Shown: positions 8,803 to 17,668, numbered from the stretch's first letter. The stretch is DNA of 64,000 nucleotides from Nocardioides yefusunii (GCF_004014875.1 NZ_CP034929.1:2480001-2544000); one strand, 5' to 3'. Translations and numbers: made by a program. Notes: generated by a model from the letters alone, not told the origin.

Positions 8803-9726
8803 TCAGTCGCCGGCGGGGACAGAGGTGGCGGGGACAGAGGTGGCGGTGGCGTCGGCCGGACGCGGTCGGCGCGAGCGCAGGACGGCGCGGGTGTAGAGGC
8901 CACCGACGACGACGAGATAGACGAACCAGGCCAGCACCTCGAGCTTGGTCATCTCGGGGGTGAAGCCGACGGTGCCCTTGAGCAGTGCGCCGACGAAGCC
9001 GTCAGGGGCGATCACGTCGGAGATCTGGAAGAGCCAGGCGTCGGGGCCGTACCAGCCGGAGACGAACGATCCGGCGCCCTCGGGGGCCGTGGAGAACGGG
9101 CCGGGGAGGAAGCGGGCCTCCTGCAGGTCGTGGACGGCGTAGGCGAGGATGCCGGCCGCGACGACGACGAGGAAGCCGCCGGTCCAGGTGAAGAAGGTGG
9201 CCAGGTTGAGGCGCACGGCACCGCGGTGGATCAGCCAGCCCAGGGCGACGGCGAGCGCGAGGCCCAGGACGGCACCGATCCAGGCCGTGGGGGCGTCGTC
9301 GCTGGCGCGAACCGCGGACCAGAGGAAGAGGGCGGTCTCGAGACCTTCGCGGGCCACCGAGACGAAGGCGATGAAGGCGAGACCGACGCCGGTGCCGGTG
9401 AGGGCGGCGTCGATGCTGGCGTGCAGTTCCTTCTTGAGGGTGGCAGCCGTGGCCTGCATCCAGAAGATCATCCAGGTCACCAGCGCCACAGCGAGGATCG
9501 AGAGCGAGCCGCCGATCGCCTCCTGGGCCTGGAAGGTGAGTCCGTAGGCGCCGAAGGTGAGGATCGCGCCGATGGCGAGGGATCCGCCGATCGCGACGCC
9601 GACACCGAACCAGAGCTTCCGGAGCACGTCGCTGCGGCCGATCTTGCGGATGTAGGCCACGAGGATGCCCACGACGAGGGCGGCCTCGAGGCCTTCGCGC
9701 AGGCCGATCATGAAGGTGCCGAGCAC
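8803..9726 (-). CDS. efeU: EfeU, Ftr1-type ferrous iron permease
   Basis: 307 residues, seven predicted membrane segments. Both REGLE iron-binding motifs of the Ftr1/OFeT family are present: Arg10-Glu14 in the first helix and Arg126-Glu130 in the middle. The start is GTG at 9726, supported by AGGAG five bases upstream; the ATG at 9711 would remove part of the first helix. It is the first gene of efeUOB and lies directly downstream of a promoter overlapped by a DtxR/IdeR-type box, so it should be shut off when iron is plentiful. Confidence 0.96.
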   Translation of the reverse strand: MLGTFMIGLREGLEAALVVGILVAYIRKIGRSDVLRKLWFGVGVAIGGSLAIGAILTFGAYGLTFQAQEAIGGSLSILAVALVTWMIFWMQATAATLKKELHASIDAALTGTGVGLAFIAFVSVAREGLETALFLWSAVRASDDAPTAWIGAVLGLALAVALGWLIHRGAVRLNLATFFTWTGGFLVVVAAGILAYAVHDLQEARFLPGPFSTAPEGAGSFVSGWYGPDAWLFQISDVIAPDGFVGALLKGTVGFTPEMTKLEVLAWFVYLVVVGGLYTRAVLRSRRPRPADATATSVPATSVPAGD

Positions 9727-9772
9727 GGGGACTCCTGGGAGGGGACGGCACAGACAGTACCTTCAGTCAGAG

Positions 9773-9791
9773 GAAGGTTAGCCATGCCTAA
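9773..9791 (-). promoter_or_regulatory. DtxR/IdeR iron box 1 (proximal)
   Basis: Read on the minus strand this 19-mer is TTAGGCATGGCTAACCTTC. It agrees with the IdeR/DtxR consensus TTAGGTTAGGCTAACCTAA at about 14 of 19 positions, including the TTAGG and GGCTAACCT blocks. It lies 47 bp upstream of the efeU start, downstream of the predicted -10. Confidence 0.8.
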
Positions 9792-9810
9792 GCATTGACC
9801 GACAAGACGA

Positions 9811-9839
9811 ATAGTTAGGCAAGCCTTGCCTCATTTCAA
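9811..9839 (-). promoter_or_regulatory. Predicted efeUOB promoter
   Basis: On the minus strand TTGAAA (plus 9834-9839) is followed after 16 bp by TAACTA (plus 9812-9817), or after 17 bp by AACTAT. The iron box at 9815-9833 occupies the spacer. Confidence 0.55.
9815..9833 (-). promoter_or_regulatory. DtxR/IdeR iron box 2 (promoter-overlapping)
   Basis: The plus-strand 19-mer TTAGGCAAGCCTTGCCTCA matches the IdeR/DtxR consensus at about 14 of 19 positions and is near-palindromic (AGGCAAG/CTTGCCT). It fills the spacer between the predicted -35 and -10 of efeU, an ideal place for an iron-dependent repressor. Confidence 0.8.
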
Positions 9840-9850
9840 CTCAGCAGCTC

Positions 9851-9866
9851 CGTGACGCGCGTCACG
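9851..9866. promoter_or_regulatory. CRP/FNR-like perfect palindrome between efeU and mqo
   Basis: CGTGACGCGCGTCACG is a perfect 16-bp palindrome and contains GTGA-N6-TCAC, the core of the CRP site (TGTGA-N6-TCACA), as used by the mycobacterial Crp. It lies between the divergent efeU and mqo genes, 12 bp upstream of the efeU -35 and 397 bp upstream of mqo. Confidence 0.5.
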
Positions 9867-10263
9867 CGGGCGGCAGCCGGGGAGCCGCAAAGGTCGCTGA
9901 CCAGCACGAATGCCCACCTGGGAGGTGGCCGGAAAAGATTCGAGGTCTCACTCCCCCATGCGGGGGCAGGTGCCATCACGGTCGCGTCACGACGCCCGAG
10001 CGGATCGACAGCGAGGCCCCATCGGACCGCGGCCGCGGTCGCGGGGGCCACCACGGTGCCGTCCGCCTGAGTTCTGCACCCTCGCGTGACCTTCGTCTCA
10101 GGGCAGGCGGGTGCAGGAGCCCACCGATTTTGGGTGCTCCGCGCGACCCCCGCATGATGACTTGTGGGGACCTGTGTCCCGCAGACCGAACCAGCTCGGC
10201 AGACCCATCCAGCGCCTGGTCATCCGTACCGCGACTGTGGGCCTGCAATAAGGAGACACTCTC
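9867..10263 (+). other. Long mqo upstream region without a gene
   Basis: About 400 bp with no convincing reading frame. It holds two small hairpins (9914-9928 and 9953-9966) and, at its end, the AAGGAG ribosome site of mqo. No -35/-10 pair stands out, so the mqo promoter and any leader RNA remain undefined. Confidence 0.5.
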
Positions 10264-11769
10264 GTGAACACCGCAGGCCACGGAGACACCAACGGCTCTG
10301 GCTCGTACGACGCGATCCTCGTCGGCGGCGGCATCATGTCCGCCACGCTGGCGACGCTCCTGCACCAGGTGGAGCCCACCTGGCGCATCGCAGTCGTCGA
10401 GCGTCTGGGCGAGCTCGCCCAGGAGTCGTCCGGCCCCTGGAACAACGCAGGTACCGGTCACGCCGCACTCTGCGAGCTGAACTACGCCCCCCAGGCTGCC
10501 GACGGTTCCGTCGACATCGCCAAGGCGGTCCACGTCAACGAGCAGTTCCAGGTCACCCGTCAGCTGTGGGCGTTCCTCGTCGAGTCGGGTCAGATCCCGA
10601 ACCCCGAGGCGTTCATCCAGCCGACCCCGCACATCTCCTTCGTGTGGGGCGCCAAGAACGTCGACTACCTCAAGAAGCGTTTCGACCTCATGGAGAACCA
10701 CCCGCTGTTCGCGGGCATGGAGTACTCCGAGGACCCGAAGGTCATCGCTGAGTGGGCGCCGCTGCTGTTCGCCGGCCGCACGGGTGACGAGCCCGTCGCC
10801 GCGACCCGCTCGACCGCCGGTACCGACGTCGACTTCGGTTCCCTCACCAACCTCCTCATCGAGCCGCTCGTCGCCTCCGGCGCCGTGACCATGGAGCTCG
10901 GCGTCGAGGTCCGCAGCATCAAGAAGACCAACGGCATCTGGAAGGTCGCGGGCAAGAACCGCGACACCGGCGCCGCGTTCTCCGCCAACGCTCCGTTCGT
11001 CTTCGTCGGTGCCGGTGGCCAGGCCATCACGCTGCTGCAGAAGTCCGGCATCAAGGAGATCAAGGGCTTCGGCGGTTTCCCGGTCTCCGGCGAGTTCTGG
11101 CGCACCACCAACCCCGAGATCGTCGCCCAGCACAAGGCGAAGGTCTACGGCAAGGCTGCCGTCGGCGCTCCGCCGATGTCGGTCCCGCACCTCGACACCC
11201 GCATGGTCGACGGCAAGCCCGCCCTGATGTTCGGCCCCTACGCCGGCTTCTCCCCGCGCTTCCTCAAGGCCGGTTCGCTGTTCGACATCTTCAAGTCGAT
11301 CCGCCTGCACAACCTGGTCCCCATGCTCCAGGTCGGTCTCAAGGAGCTCGGTCTGGTCAAGTACCTGATCACCGAGCTGCTGGCGTCGAAGAAGAAGCAG
11401 CTCGTCTCGCTGCAGGAGTACTTCCCCGACGCCAAGATGGACGACTGGGAGAAGATCACTGCCGGTCAGCGCGTCCAGGTCATCAAGAAGGTCCCCGGCA
11501 AGGGCGGCGTCCTGCAGTTCGGCACCGAGGTCATCACCGCGGCTGACGGTTCCATCGCCGGTCTGCTCGGTGCCTCCCCGGGCGCCTCGACCGCCCCGTC
11601 GATCATGCTCGAGATCATCGAGAAGTGCTTCGCCGACAAGATGGACGACTGGAAGCCGGCTCTGGAGAAGATGATCCCCTCCTACGGTGCCCCGCTCTCC
11701 GACCGCCCCGAGCTGGCCGCCGAGCTCCACGAGCGCACCACCCGCGCCCTGGGCCTCGACCGCGCCTGA
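10264..11769 (+). CDS. mqo: Malate:quinone oxidoreductase
   Basis: 501 residues, GTG start at 10264 with AAGGAG eight bases upstream. The N-terminus has the FAD-binding Rossmann motif DAILVGGGIMSATLA and the family hallmark SGPWNNAGTGHAALCELNY. It oxidises malate to oxaloacetate and passes electrons to the quinone pool, a peripheral membrane TCA enzyme common in actinobacteria. Length fits the family. It is monocistronic, with a strong terminator at 11796-11832, and divergent from efeU. Confidence 0.97.
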   Translation: MNTAGHGDTNGSGSYDAILVGGGIMSATLATLLHQVEPTWRIAVVERLGELAQESSGPWNNAGTGHAALCELNYAPQAADGSVDIAKAVHVNEQFQVTRQLWAFLVESGQIPNPEAFIQPTPHISFVWGAKNVDYLKKRFDLMENHPLFAGMEYSEDPKVIAEWAPLLFAGRTGDEPVAATRSTAGTDVDFGSLTNLLIEPLVASGAVTMELGVEVRSIKKTNGIWKVAGKNRDTGAAFSANAPFVFVGAGGQAITLLQKSGIKEIKGFGGFPVSGEFWRTTNPEIVAQHKAKVYGKAAVGAPPMSVPHLDTRMVDGKPALMFGPYAGFSPRFLKAGSLFDIFKSIRLHNLVPMLQVGLKELGLVKYLITELLASKKKQLVSLQEYFPDAKMDDWEKITAGQRVQVIKKVPGKGGVLQFGTEVITAADGSIAGLLGASPGASTAPSIMLEIIEKCFADKMDDWKPALEKMIPSYGAPLSDRPELAAELHERTTRALGLDRA

Positions 11770-11795
11770 CGCCGTACGGCTCACCGCAGCTCCAA

Positions 11796-11832
11796 CGACC
11801 CCCTCCCCGCCACTCGGCGGGCGAGGGGGTCG
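11796..11832 (+). terminator. mqo terminator
   Basis: An inverted repeat with arms CGACCCCCTC and GAGGGGGTCG enclosing a second CCGCC/GGCGG stem lies 27 bp after the mqo stop. No long T-run follows, as is usual in high-GC genomes. Confidence 0.8.
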
Positions 11833-11853
11833 CTGCATTCGGTCACCCTCGCC

Positions 11854-11859
11854 TAGGCT
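11854..11859 (+). promoter_or_regulatory. -10 hexamer TAGGCT, leaderless start for the gene at 11867
   Basis: TAGGCT lies seven bases before the ATG and no ribosome site is present, so transcription should begin at or next to the start codon. Confidence 0.5.
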
Positions 11860-11866
11860 CGGCCTC

Positions 11867-12547
11867 ATGAAGAGCGACGTCGAGATCCAGCCCCACACCC
11901 CCGAGAACGCTGCTGCCCGTCTGGTCGAGGCAGCCGGTGCCCTGCGAGGCGCGCTGATCACCCATGCCTCCGCGATCGTCGCCGCGGACGGAGACACCGA
12001 GAAGTTCGTGGCCGCCGACGAGGCCTTGGCCCCGTTCCTGATCGCCTTGGACGACGCCTACGCCGCGATCACCGGCGAGGTCCACCCGATGCGCGCCGAC
12101 GAGGTCTACGCCACCGAGGGTTGCGGCTGCGACGGCTGCGGCTGCGGTGCCGACGACGCCGACGCAGTCGAGACCGCCGAGGTCTCCGACGAGGCCACCG
12201 AGGCCGTCGTGTCGGTCTTCCAGCGTCACGACTACGCGATCACCGACCCTGAGGCCCTGATGGCCGCCGGTCGCGCCGCTTACCTCAAGACCTCCCCCGA
12301 GGCCACCACCGAGCAGGCCGAGGCCGAGGTCAACGACGTCGACCTCGCTCTCCTGCACCTGGCCCACACCGACGGCTGGAACAACCTCTGGCAGCTCGAG
12401 GGCCTGCGCGCCGTCGGCGGCGTCACCGGTGTCGTCGAGCAGGACGAGCCGCTCTCCGGAGACTCCGAGGAGTGGGCCGACGAGGTCCTGGGCGGCGTCA
12501 TCGGTGAGGACCCGCTCTTCGTGCAGGTCGACGTCTACGAGGAGTGA
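11867..12547 (+). CDS. Acidic helical protein with Cys-rich insert, unknown function
   Basis: 226 residues from the ATG at 11867. The product is very acidic and soluble, with no signal peptide or membrane segment. At about residues 87-95 there is a compact CGCDGCGCG motif with four cysteines, likely to bind a metal or form disulfides. The rest reads as helical bundles (IVAADGDTEKFVAADEALAPF; NDVDLALLHLAHTDGWNNLW). TAGGCT at 11854-11859, seven bases before the ATG, suggests a leaderless mRNA. It lies between mqo and a convergent membrane-protein gene. I do not recognise the family. Confidence 0.85.
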   Translation: MKSDVEIQPHTPENAAARLVEAAGALRGALITHASAIVAADGDTEKFVAADEALAPFLIALDDAYAAITGEVHPMRADEVYATEGCGCDGCGCGADDADAVETAEVSDEATEAVVSVFQRHDYAITDPEALMAAGRAAYLKTSPEATTEQAEAEVNDVDLALLHLAHTDGWNNLWQLEGLRAVGGVTGVVEQDEPLSGDSEEWADEVLGGVIGEDPLFVQVDVYEE

Positions 12548-12586
12548 GCACTCACCTGCTGACGCGGGGCTGAGACCGCTGGCCGC

Positions 12587-13507
12587 TCAGCGCACCAGCA
12601 CGAAGAACGCTGCTGCCACCAACAACGCCGGAAGCAGCAGGAGCAGCACGAACTCCACCAGGTCGCGACGGGTCGCCCCGTCGCGACCGGGGTGGACCGC
12701 CACGGCCCGGGCCATCCGCACGAGGTCGTGGAGCAGTACGCAGACCACCCCGATCAACGTGCCCCAGGTGATCGAGACACCGAACGAGTCGAAGTCGCTC
12801 ACCGCGTCGTCGACGGCCTCCCACAGGCAGGCCCCCAGGAGCCCCAGAGTGACGCCGCGCCCCAGCCGGTCGAGACTGCTGGCCGCGAACCCGGCCAGAT
12901 GACGCGGGGCGTCGCGGACGTCGCGAGTCACCGTCCGCAGCAGCCCGACGCTGTCGGCTCCCAGCAGGTCCGCCCCGGCCCGTAGCAGCGCCCCTGCCTC
13001 GTCCAACCCGGCCTCGTCGCGACCCGCCCCCTCCGGCCCCACTCCTTCTGGCTGCCTCAGCGCAGCACAGGCCTGGTCGAGCTCACGTCGGGCCCGTCTC
13101 TCGATCTCGCCGCGATGGGCCAGCAGTGCGGTGCTGTTCTCCCGGCCCGCCTCGGTGTCGTCGCTCGCCAGACGCAGGAAGGCCTCGTCGAGGGAACGCT
13201 GGAACGCGACCTGACGACGCAGGCTGACACGGCTGTTGGCACCCCGGAACACCTGACGCAGGTCGTGGGCGGCCTCCGGTCCGAGGCTGCGGGCCCGGGC
13301 CGCCTCCTCCAGATCGGCCAGCGTGCTCGCAGGATCGAGCCCCCAGGCGTGCAGCAGGCCGTCCAGCACCCGGTGACGCAGTTCGACGTCGCGCAGCGTG
13401 CGACTGGTGACGAACCCGGAATTGGCCACCGCTCCGAGCATCGCGTACCCGAAGACGAGGACGCCCAGAAGGACGGCGAACAGTTCGGTGGCCAGCAGGT
13501 CGCCCAT
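12587..13507 (-). CDS. Membrane protein of unknown function
   Basis: 306 residues, ATG at 13507. One hydrophobic segment at about residues 5-30 and two or three more after about 215 (GVTLGLLGACLWEAV; WGTLIGVVCVLL; VEFVLLLLLPALLVAAAFFVL) flank a long Arg/Glu/Ala-rich middle that looks helical and cytosolic. No enzymatic motif is visible. It is convergent with the gene ending at 12547, 39 bp away, and divergent from the LOG-family gene. Probably an actinobacterial conserved hypothetical; the function cannot be told from sequence. Confidence 0.75.
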   Translation of the reverse strand: MGDLLATELFAVLLGVLVFGYAMLGAVANSGFVTSRTLRDVELRHRVLDGLLHAWGLDPASTLADLEEAARARSLGPEAAHDLRQVFRGANSRVSLRRQVAFQRSLDEAFLRLASDDTEAGRENSTALLAHRGEIERRARRELDQACAALRQPEGVGPEGAGRDEAGLDEAGALLRAGADLLGADSVGLLRTVTRDVRDAPRHLAGFAASSLDRLGRGVTLGLLGACLWEAVDDAVSDFDSFGVSITWGTLIGVVCVLLHDLVRMARAVAVHPGRDGATRRDLVEFVLLLLLPALLVAAAFFVLVR

Positions 13508-13596
13508 GACTCTTGGTAACAGCGAGCGTCGTCAGCGGCCAAGGACTGTCATCCGGCGAGGTGGGGCCGCCGCCCTCTCGGTGAGAAACTCGTCCC

Positions 13597-14190
13597 ATGA
13601 CTTCCCAGCTCCGTCGCGTCGCCGTCTTCTGTGGTTCCAGCCCGGGCCACGACCCCGCCCACTCCGAGGCCGCCTACCGATTGGGGCGCGACCTGGCCGA
13701 GCGCGGCATCGGCCTCGTCTACGGCGGCGGTGGCCACGGCCTGATGGAGCGGGTCTCCCAGGGCGCCCTCGACGGCGGCGGCGAGGTGATCGGCGTCATC
13801 CCGACCCGGATGATGGCCAAGGAGTGGGGCCGTCAGGACCTCACCGAGCTGCACGTGGTCGACGACATGCACGTGCGCAAGGCGATGATGGCGGAGTTCT
13901 CCGACGCGTTCATCGCGCTCCCCGGAGGCCTCGGCACGCTGGAGGAGATCATCGAGATGTGGTCGTGGCGTTCGATCGAGTTCAACGACGACCCGGTCGG
14001 CTTCCTCAACTGGGGCGGCTTCTGGACCCCGCTGCTGGAGGCCCTCGAGGCGCTCACCGAGACCGGTTTCGTGCGTCGGGAGGTCTTCGACGACCTCGTC
14101 GTCGCCGAGACCCTCGACGAGGCGCTGGTCGGTCTGGAGGCACGCCGCGGGGCGACGTTCTCGGACAAGGCCCGCGCTCCCCTGCGCTGA
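13597..14190 (+). CDS. LOG family protein (TIGR00730), nucleoside-5'-monophosphate phosphoribohydrolase
   Basis: 197 residues. The family signatures are intact: the N-terminal CGSSPG with the nucleotide-binding YGGGGHGLME loop, and PGGLGTLEEIIEMWSW, whose Arg-free variant PGGxGTxxE binds and cleaves the ribose-base bond. Enzymes of this group release free bases (cytokinins in plant-associated bacteria) from nucleoside monophosphates; in most bacteria the true substrate is unsettled. It is a single gene, followed by a bidirectional terminator shared with the converging hydrolase. Confidence 0.92.
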   Translation: MTSQLRRVAVFCGSSPGHDPAHSEAAYRLGRDLAERGIGLVYGGGGHGLMERVSQGALDGGGEVIGVIPTRMMAKEWGRQDLTELHVVDDMHVRKAMMAEFSDAFIALPGGLGTLEEIIEMWSWRSIEFNDDPVGFLNWGGFWTPLLEALEALTETGFVRREVFDDLVVAETLDEALVGLEARRGATFSDKARAPLR

Positions 14191-14260
14191 GCGTCACGAG
14201 CCGGCGCAGGCATGGTCACCGGCTCCTCCGTGGGTGCTGAGGGCCGTGGGGTCACAGGGT

Positions 14261-14298
14261 CGTGGGGTCGGGACGCTCTCACGCACCCCGACCCCACG
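14261..14298. terminator. Bidirectional terminator between LOG gene and hydrolase
   Basis: Arms CGTGGGGTCGGG (14261-14272) and CCCGACCCCACG (14287-14298) form a perfect 12-bp stem between the two converging genes. Confidence 0.75.
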
Positions 14299-14303
14299 CA
14301 CCA

Positions 14304-16012
14304 TCAGCGTCCGGCGCCCTGACCCTGACGCTGCGCCTGCTGCAGCGCAGCACGCACGTCGGCGGGAACCCGGTCTCGGGTGCTCGCGGCCGGAGCTGCC
14401 GTCAGGGCCGCGGCCGACGGGGACGCACTGCGCGACAGCGCCGCACCACCGGAGACGACCGGCTCTGGCTCGGGCACCGGGACCGGGTCACACTGCAGGT
14501 CGGAGCGGTTCTTGCCCTTCACCCGCTGCGGGGCCACCCCCGTGTCCAGGTAGGTCGCGATCGCGTCGTCGGTGCAGTCGATGCCCGAGAGCGAACCCGA
14601 GTGAGTGGTGCCGCCGACGCCCTCGATCAGCGACGCGGTCGGGAACTCCTTGCGCGTGGCGAGTGCACCGGAGTAGACGGTGGCCGCGTCATGGGTCTCG
14701 GCGACCAGCAGGATGGGGGTGCGCACCTTGGATCCGTCGACCTTGAACGCCCGGTGCGACTTCGCGGGCCAGTTCAGGCACGGAGCGTTGTACCAGGTGT
14801 TGCCCCATGTCAGGAACGGGTGCTCGGCGTGCAGTCGAGCGGCGTCGCGACGGGTCTTCTGCCACGACGGCCACTGTGCGTCGGTGCACTGGACACCGTT
14901 GTAGACCGCGAAGCCGTTGTCGTCACCGGGGCCGGCGTACTCGGCGAGCAGGTCGGTGCCGTCGCCTGTCTTCACGAGCTTGGCGTAGGCCTCGCCGAGC
15001 TCGACCCAACCGTAGACGTAGTACCCGACCGTCAGCATCGCGTCGTCGAGTTCGTCGGGGCCAACAGACCGTCGGCGGCGGGTTCGTCGTCGAGGCGCTC
15101 CCGCAGGGAGTAGTAGCCCTTCTTGATCGCCGCCGGGTCGGTCCCGAGACCGAAGTGGTCATCGCGTGCGGCCAGGTAGGCGAAGTAGCGGTCGAGGTTC
15201 GCGTCGAAGGCGACGTCCTGCTCGAGGTTGGCCTCGTAGAAGGCGTTGTCGGCGTCGAGGACGCCGTCCCAGACCATCTTGCCGGTCTGCTGCGGGAAGA
15301 GCGTCGCGTAGACCTGACCGAGGTAGGTGCCGTAGGAGAAGCCGTAGTAGTTGAGCTTCTTCTCCCCCACCGCCCGACGCAGGGCGTCGAGATCACGGGC
15401 GACGTCGACGGTGCGCATGTGCGGCAGCAGTTCCTTGGCGTCCGCGCGGGCACAGGCCCGGGCGTAGTCGCTGGTGGTCTTCCTCCACCACGCCTCGTTG
15501 GCGCGTCCCTCGGCGGTGCGATCGGGGACGTAGTTCGGGCGGTCGTAGTCCTGACCGGCGTAGTCGGGGTCGCAGCTCAACGACGGCTCCGACGATCCGA
15601 CGCCGCGGGGGTCGAAGCCGTACCAGTCGAACTTCGCGCCGACGCCGTCCGGGATCGAGGCTCCGAGCACGGGGTAGACGAGGCCGGAGCCTCCCGGTCC
15701 GCCGGGGTTGACGGCGATCATGCCCTTGTAGTCACTGTCGGTGTGGACCTTGCGGCTCACCGCGATGGTGATCTTCTTGCCCCGCGGACGGTCCCAGTCG
15801 AGCGGGACGACGAGGTCGGCGCACTCGGCTCCGGCGCGCTGCAGGCGCGGCAACTCACAGGTGCCCCACTGCGGTGCCGGCGGGGTGTAGCGCGTCGCGG
15901 CTCCCGTGTCCGGCCGCCCCGTGGGTGTGGCACCGGCGAGCGGGGCCAGCACGGTCGCGGCCAGCAGAGCGGACGTGAGGGCGGTCAGGGTCCTGCGGAC
16001 GGATCTCTTCAC
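14304..16012 (-). pseudogene. Secreted TAP-family alpha/beta hydrolase (S33), interrupted by a frameshift
   Basis: The GTG at 16012 (GGGAGG upstream) opens a signal-peptide-bearing alpha/beta hydrolase of the tripeptidyl aminopeptidase type: oxyanion NPGGPGGSG (residues 102-110), DPRGVGSSEP, and the nucleophile elbow GFSYG (Ser226). That frame stops at 15032. The remainder, with the TAP C-terminal domain (VAETHD, then the catalytic-His region GGTTHSG), continues in the -1 frame and ends at 14304. The switch falls at a run of four G at 15057-15060 (C on the coding strand). One extra C would read GLLAPDELDDAML straight through, about 569 residues. It is either a real inactivating deletion or a homopolymer sequencing error. 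A Pro/Ala-rich tail follows the catalytic domain. Confidence 0.88.
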
Positions 16013-16028
16013 GGTGGAACCTCCCGAG

Positions 16029-16053
16029 TGGGCGGGGAGTGTCCCCGCCCACC
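16029..16053 (-). terminator. Terminator behind the MCP gene
   Basis: Arms GTGGGCGGGGA and TCCCCGCCCAC with a 3-nt loop form a perfect 11-bp stem in the 85-bp gap after the MCP gene stop. It also lies just upstream of the hydrolase start on the same strand, so the hydrolase needs its own promoter. Confidence 0.65.
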
Positions 16054-16097
16054 TTCTCCCCTCCCCTTCGAGGGTAGGTCCCCAAACCCGTCCGGGA

Positions 16098-17093
16098 TCA
16101 GGCGCGGAGGCTGGCCAAGAACTCCCCGACCTCGCTGCGCAGCAGTTCGGCCATCTTCGCGAGGCCCTGGAGGTCGCCGTGCAGGGCGCCGTAGCCGAAG
16201 TCGTCCGATCCGTACCCGCCGGAGTAGCCGCTGTGGTTGCCGACGCCGTCGACGGCGATCGTGATCGCGTCCACCATCGGCGCCATCTCGCGCAGCGACT
16301 CGCTGATCCGGGAGATCGTCTCCCCGGACTCCTCGGCCGCGCGCATGACGTCGGTGACCCGGACGCCGATCTCCTTGGTGGAGGCGGCGGTGTGGTCGGC
16401 GAGCGCCTTGACCTCGGTGGCGACGACGTTGAACCCGCGTCCCGCCTCACCGGCACGGGCGGCTTCGATCGCGGCGTTGAGGGCGAGCAGCTTCGTCTGC
16501 GCCGCGACCTGCGCGATCGTGGAGACGACGCTGCTGATGTGCTCCGAGGCGGCTTCGAGCTGGACGACGGTGTTGCCGGTGCTCTCGGCCTGACGGACCG
16601 TCTCGGCGGTGCTGGTGGCCAGGGTCGCAGCGGTCGCGGAGAGCTCGGTGGAGGCGGCTGCCACCTGCTCGGCGACCGTCAGGACGGTCTCCTCCAGCTG
16701 GTCGGCCAGGGCGCGGCGTTCCCCGTCGGTGCTGTCGAGGCGTGCCTTGGCTGCCGCCATGTCGGCGCGGGCCTCGTTGATGACGCGGGCTCCGTCCCGG
16801 AAGGCACCGGCGGTGCCACCGAGCAGGAACCGGCGGTGGTAGCGCCCCTCGCTGGCAGCGGTGAGCACCGCGCCGGACTCACGCACGTAGGCGTCGGTCC
16901 GGTCGAGGCAGCGGTTCGCCGCAGTGCGCAGGGCGATGATGTCGGGCGACTGCTCGGTGCCCGGCGTGTGCGGGACCCGGACCTCGAGGTTGCCCTCGGC
17001 AGCCTGGTCGAAGACGCCCAGGAGTGCCTGGACGGCAGCGCGGTAGGCGTCGAGTTCGGCCCGTGCCTCGGCGAGTTCGGTGCGGGTGCTCAT
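16098..17093 (-). CDS. Soluble methyl-accepting chemotaxis-type signalling protein
   Basis: 331 residues from the ATG at 17093. The frame is open well upstream, but this start overlaps the PAS gene stop in ATGA and begins [17 protein letters not shown]. There are no membrane segments. Residues about 130-290 are the MCP cytoplasmic hairpin, including the near-invariant tip ([20 protein letters not shown]) that contacts CheA/CheW. The last 45 residues hold a Gly/Tyr/Ser-rich linker ([10 protein letters not shown]) and a short amphipathic helix. With the PAS protein encoded by the overlapping upstream gene it resembles an Aer receptor split into two soluble chains. No che genes occur in this window. 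Confidence 0.9.
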   Translation of the reverse strand: MSTRTELAEARAELDAYRAAVQALLGVFDQAAEGNLEVRVPHTPGTEQSPDIIALRTAANRCLDRTDAYVRESGAVLTAASEGRYHRRFLLGGTAGAFRDGARVINEARADMAAAKARLDSTDGERRALADQLEETVLTVAEQVAAASTELSATAATLATSTAETVRQAESTGNTVVQLEAASEHISSVVSTIAQVAAQTKLLALNAAIEAARAGEAGRGFNVVATEVKALADHTAASTKEIGVRVTDVMRAAEESGETISRISESLREMAPMVDAITIAVDGVGNHSGYSGGYGSDDFGYGALHGDLQGLAKMAELLRSEVGEFLASLRA

Positions 17094-17668
17094 CGGCCGT
17101 CCTCCGGGTTCAGGGACCAGACGAATTCGTCGTACGTCTGACCCAGGGTCTCCAGGTGTGCCTCGAGGGCGGCCTGTCCGGCCTCGGCTGCGTCGACGGC
17201 TCGGGCGTGGCCTCCCTCGACGCTGCGCAGCTGGGCGTACAGCGGGATCACCGTCTCCAACGCCTTCCGGGTCGGGACCCGACGGTTGGAGTGGTAGCCG
17301 ACGATGCCGCCGCGCTCGTCGAAACTGGGGGTGACGTGGGCCAGCACCCAGTAGTGCGAGCCGTCGGACGCCAGGTTCATGACGTAGGCGAAGATCTCCT
17401 TGCCGCTCTGGACGCTGTCCCAGAGCAGCTTGAACACGGCACGCGGCATGTGGGGATGACGAATCATCGAGTGCGGCTGGCCGATCATCTCGCACTCGCC
17501 GTAGCCGGAGACGCGCAGGAAGACGTCGTTGGCGTAGGTGATGTGGCCGCGCAGGTCGGTCTTGGTGACGATCACTTCGTCGGCCCCGAACGTGCGCTCC
17601 ACCCCGGTGGGCTGGACCCGCTGACGGGCTCGCGATCGGGTGGGGGGTGTCTCGTGGATCAGGCTCAC
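17090..17668 (-). CDS. Aer-type PAS domain protein
   Basis: 192 residues, GTG at 17668 with GGAG upstream. Residues about 25-140 form a PAS domain of the aerotaxis-receptor kind: [20 protein letters not shown], then [14 protein letters not shown] and [10 protein letters not shown], residues that line the FAD pocket in Aer. A C-terminal helical segment of about 45 residues follows. Translation is coupled to the MCP gene through ATGA. The likely role is to sense redox state or oxygen and signal through the partner MCP, by analogy with Aer; the physical partnership is inferred from the overlap. Confidence 0.9.
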   Translation of the reverse strand: MSLIHETPPTRSRARQRVQPTGVERTFGADEVIVTKTDLRGHITYANDVFLRVSGYGECEMIGQPHSMIRHPHMPRAVFKLLWDSVQSGKEIFAYVMNLASDGSHYWVLAHVTPSFDERGGIVGYHSNRRVPTRKALETVIPLYAQLRSVEGGHARAVDAAEAGQAALEAHLETLGQTYDEFVWSLNPEDGR

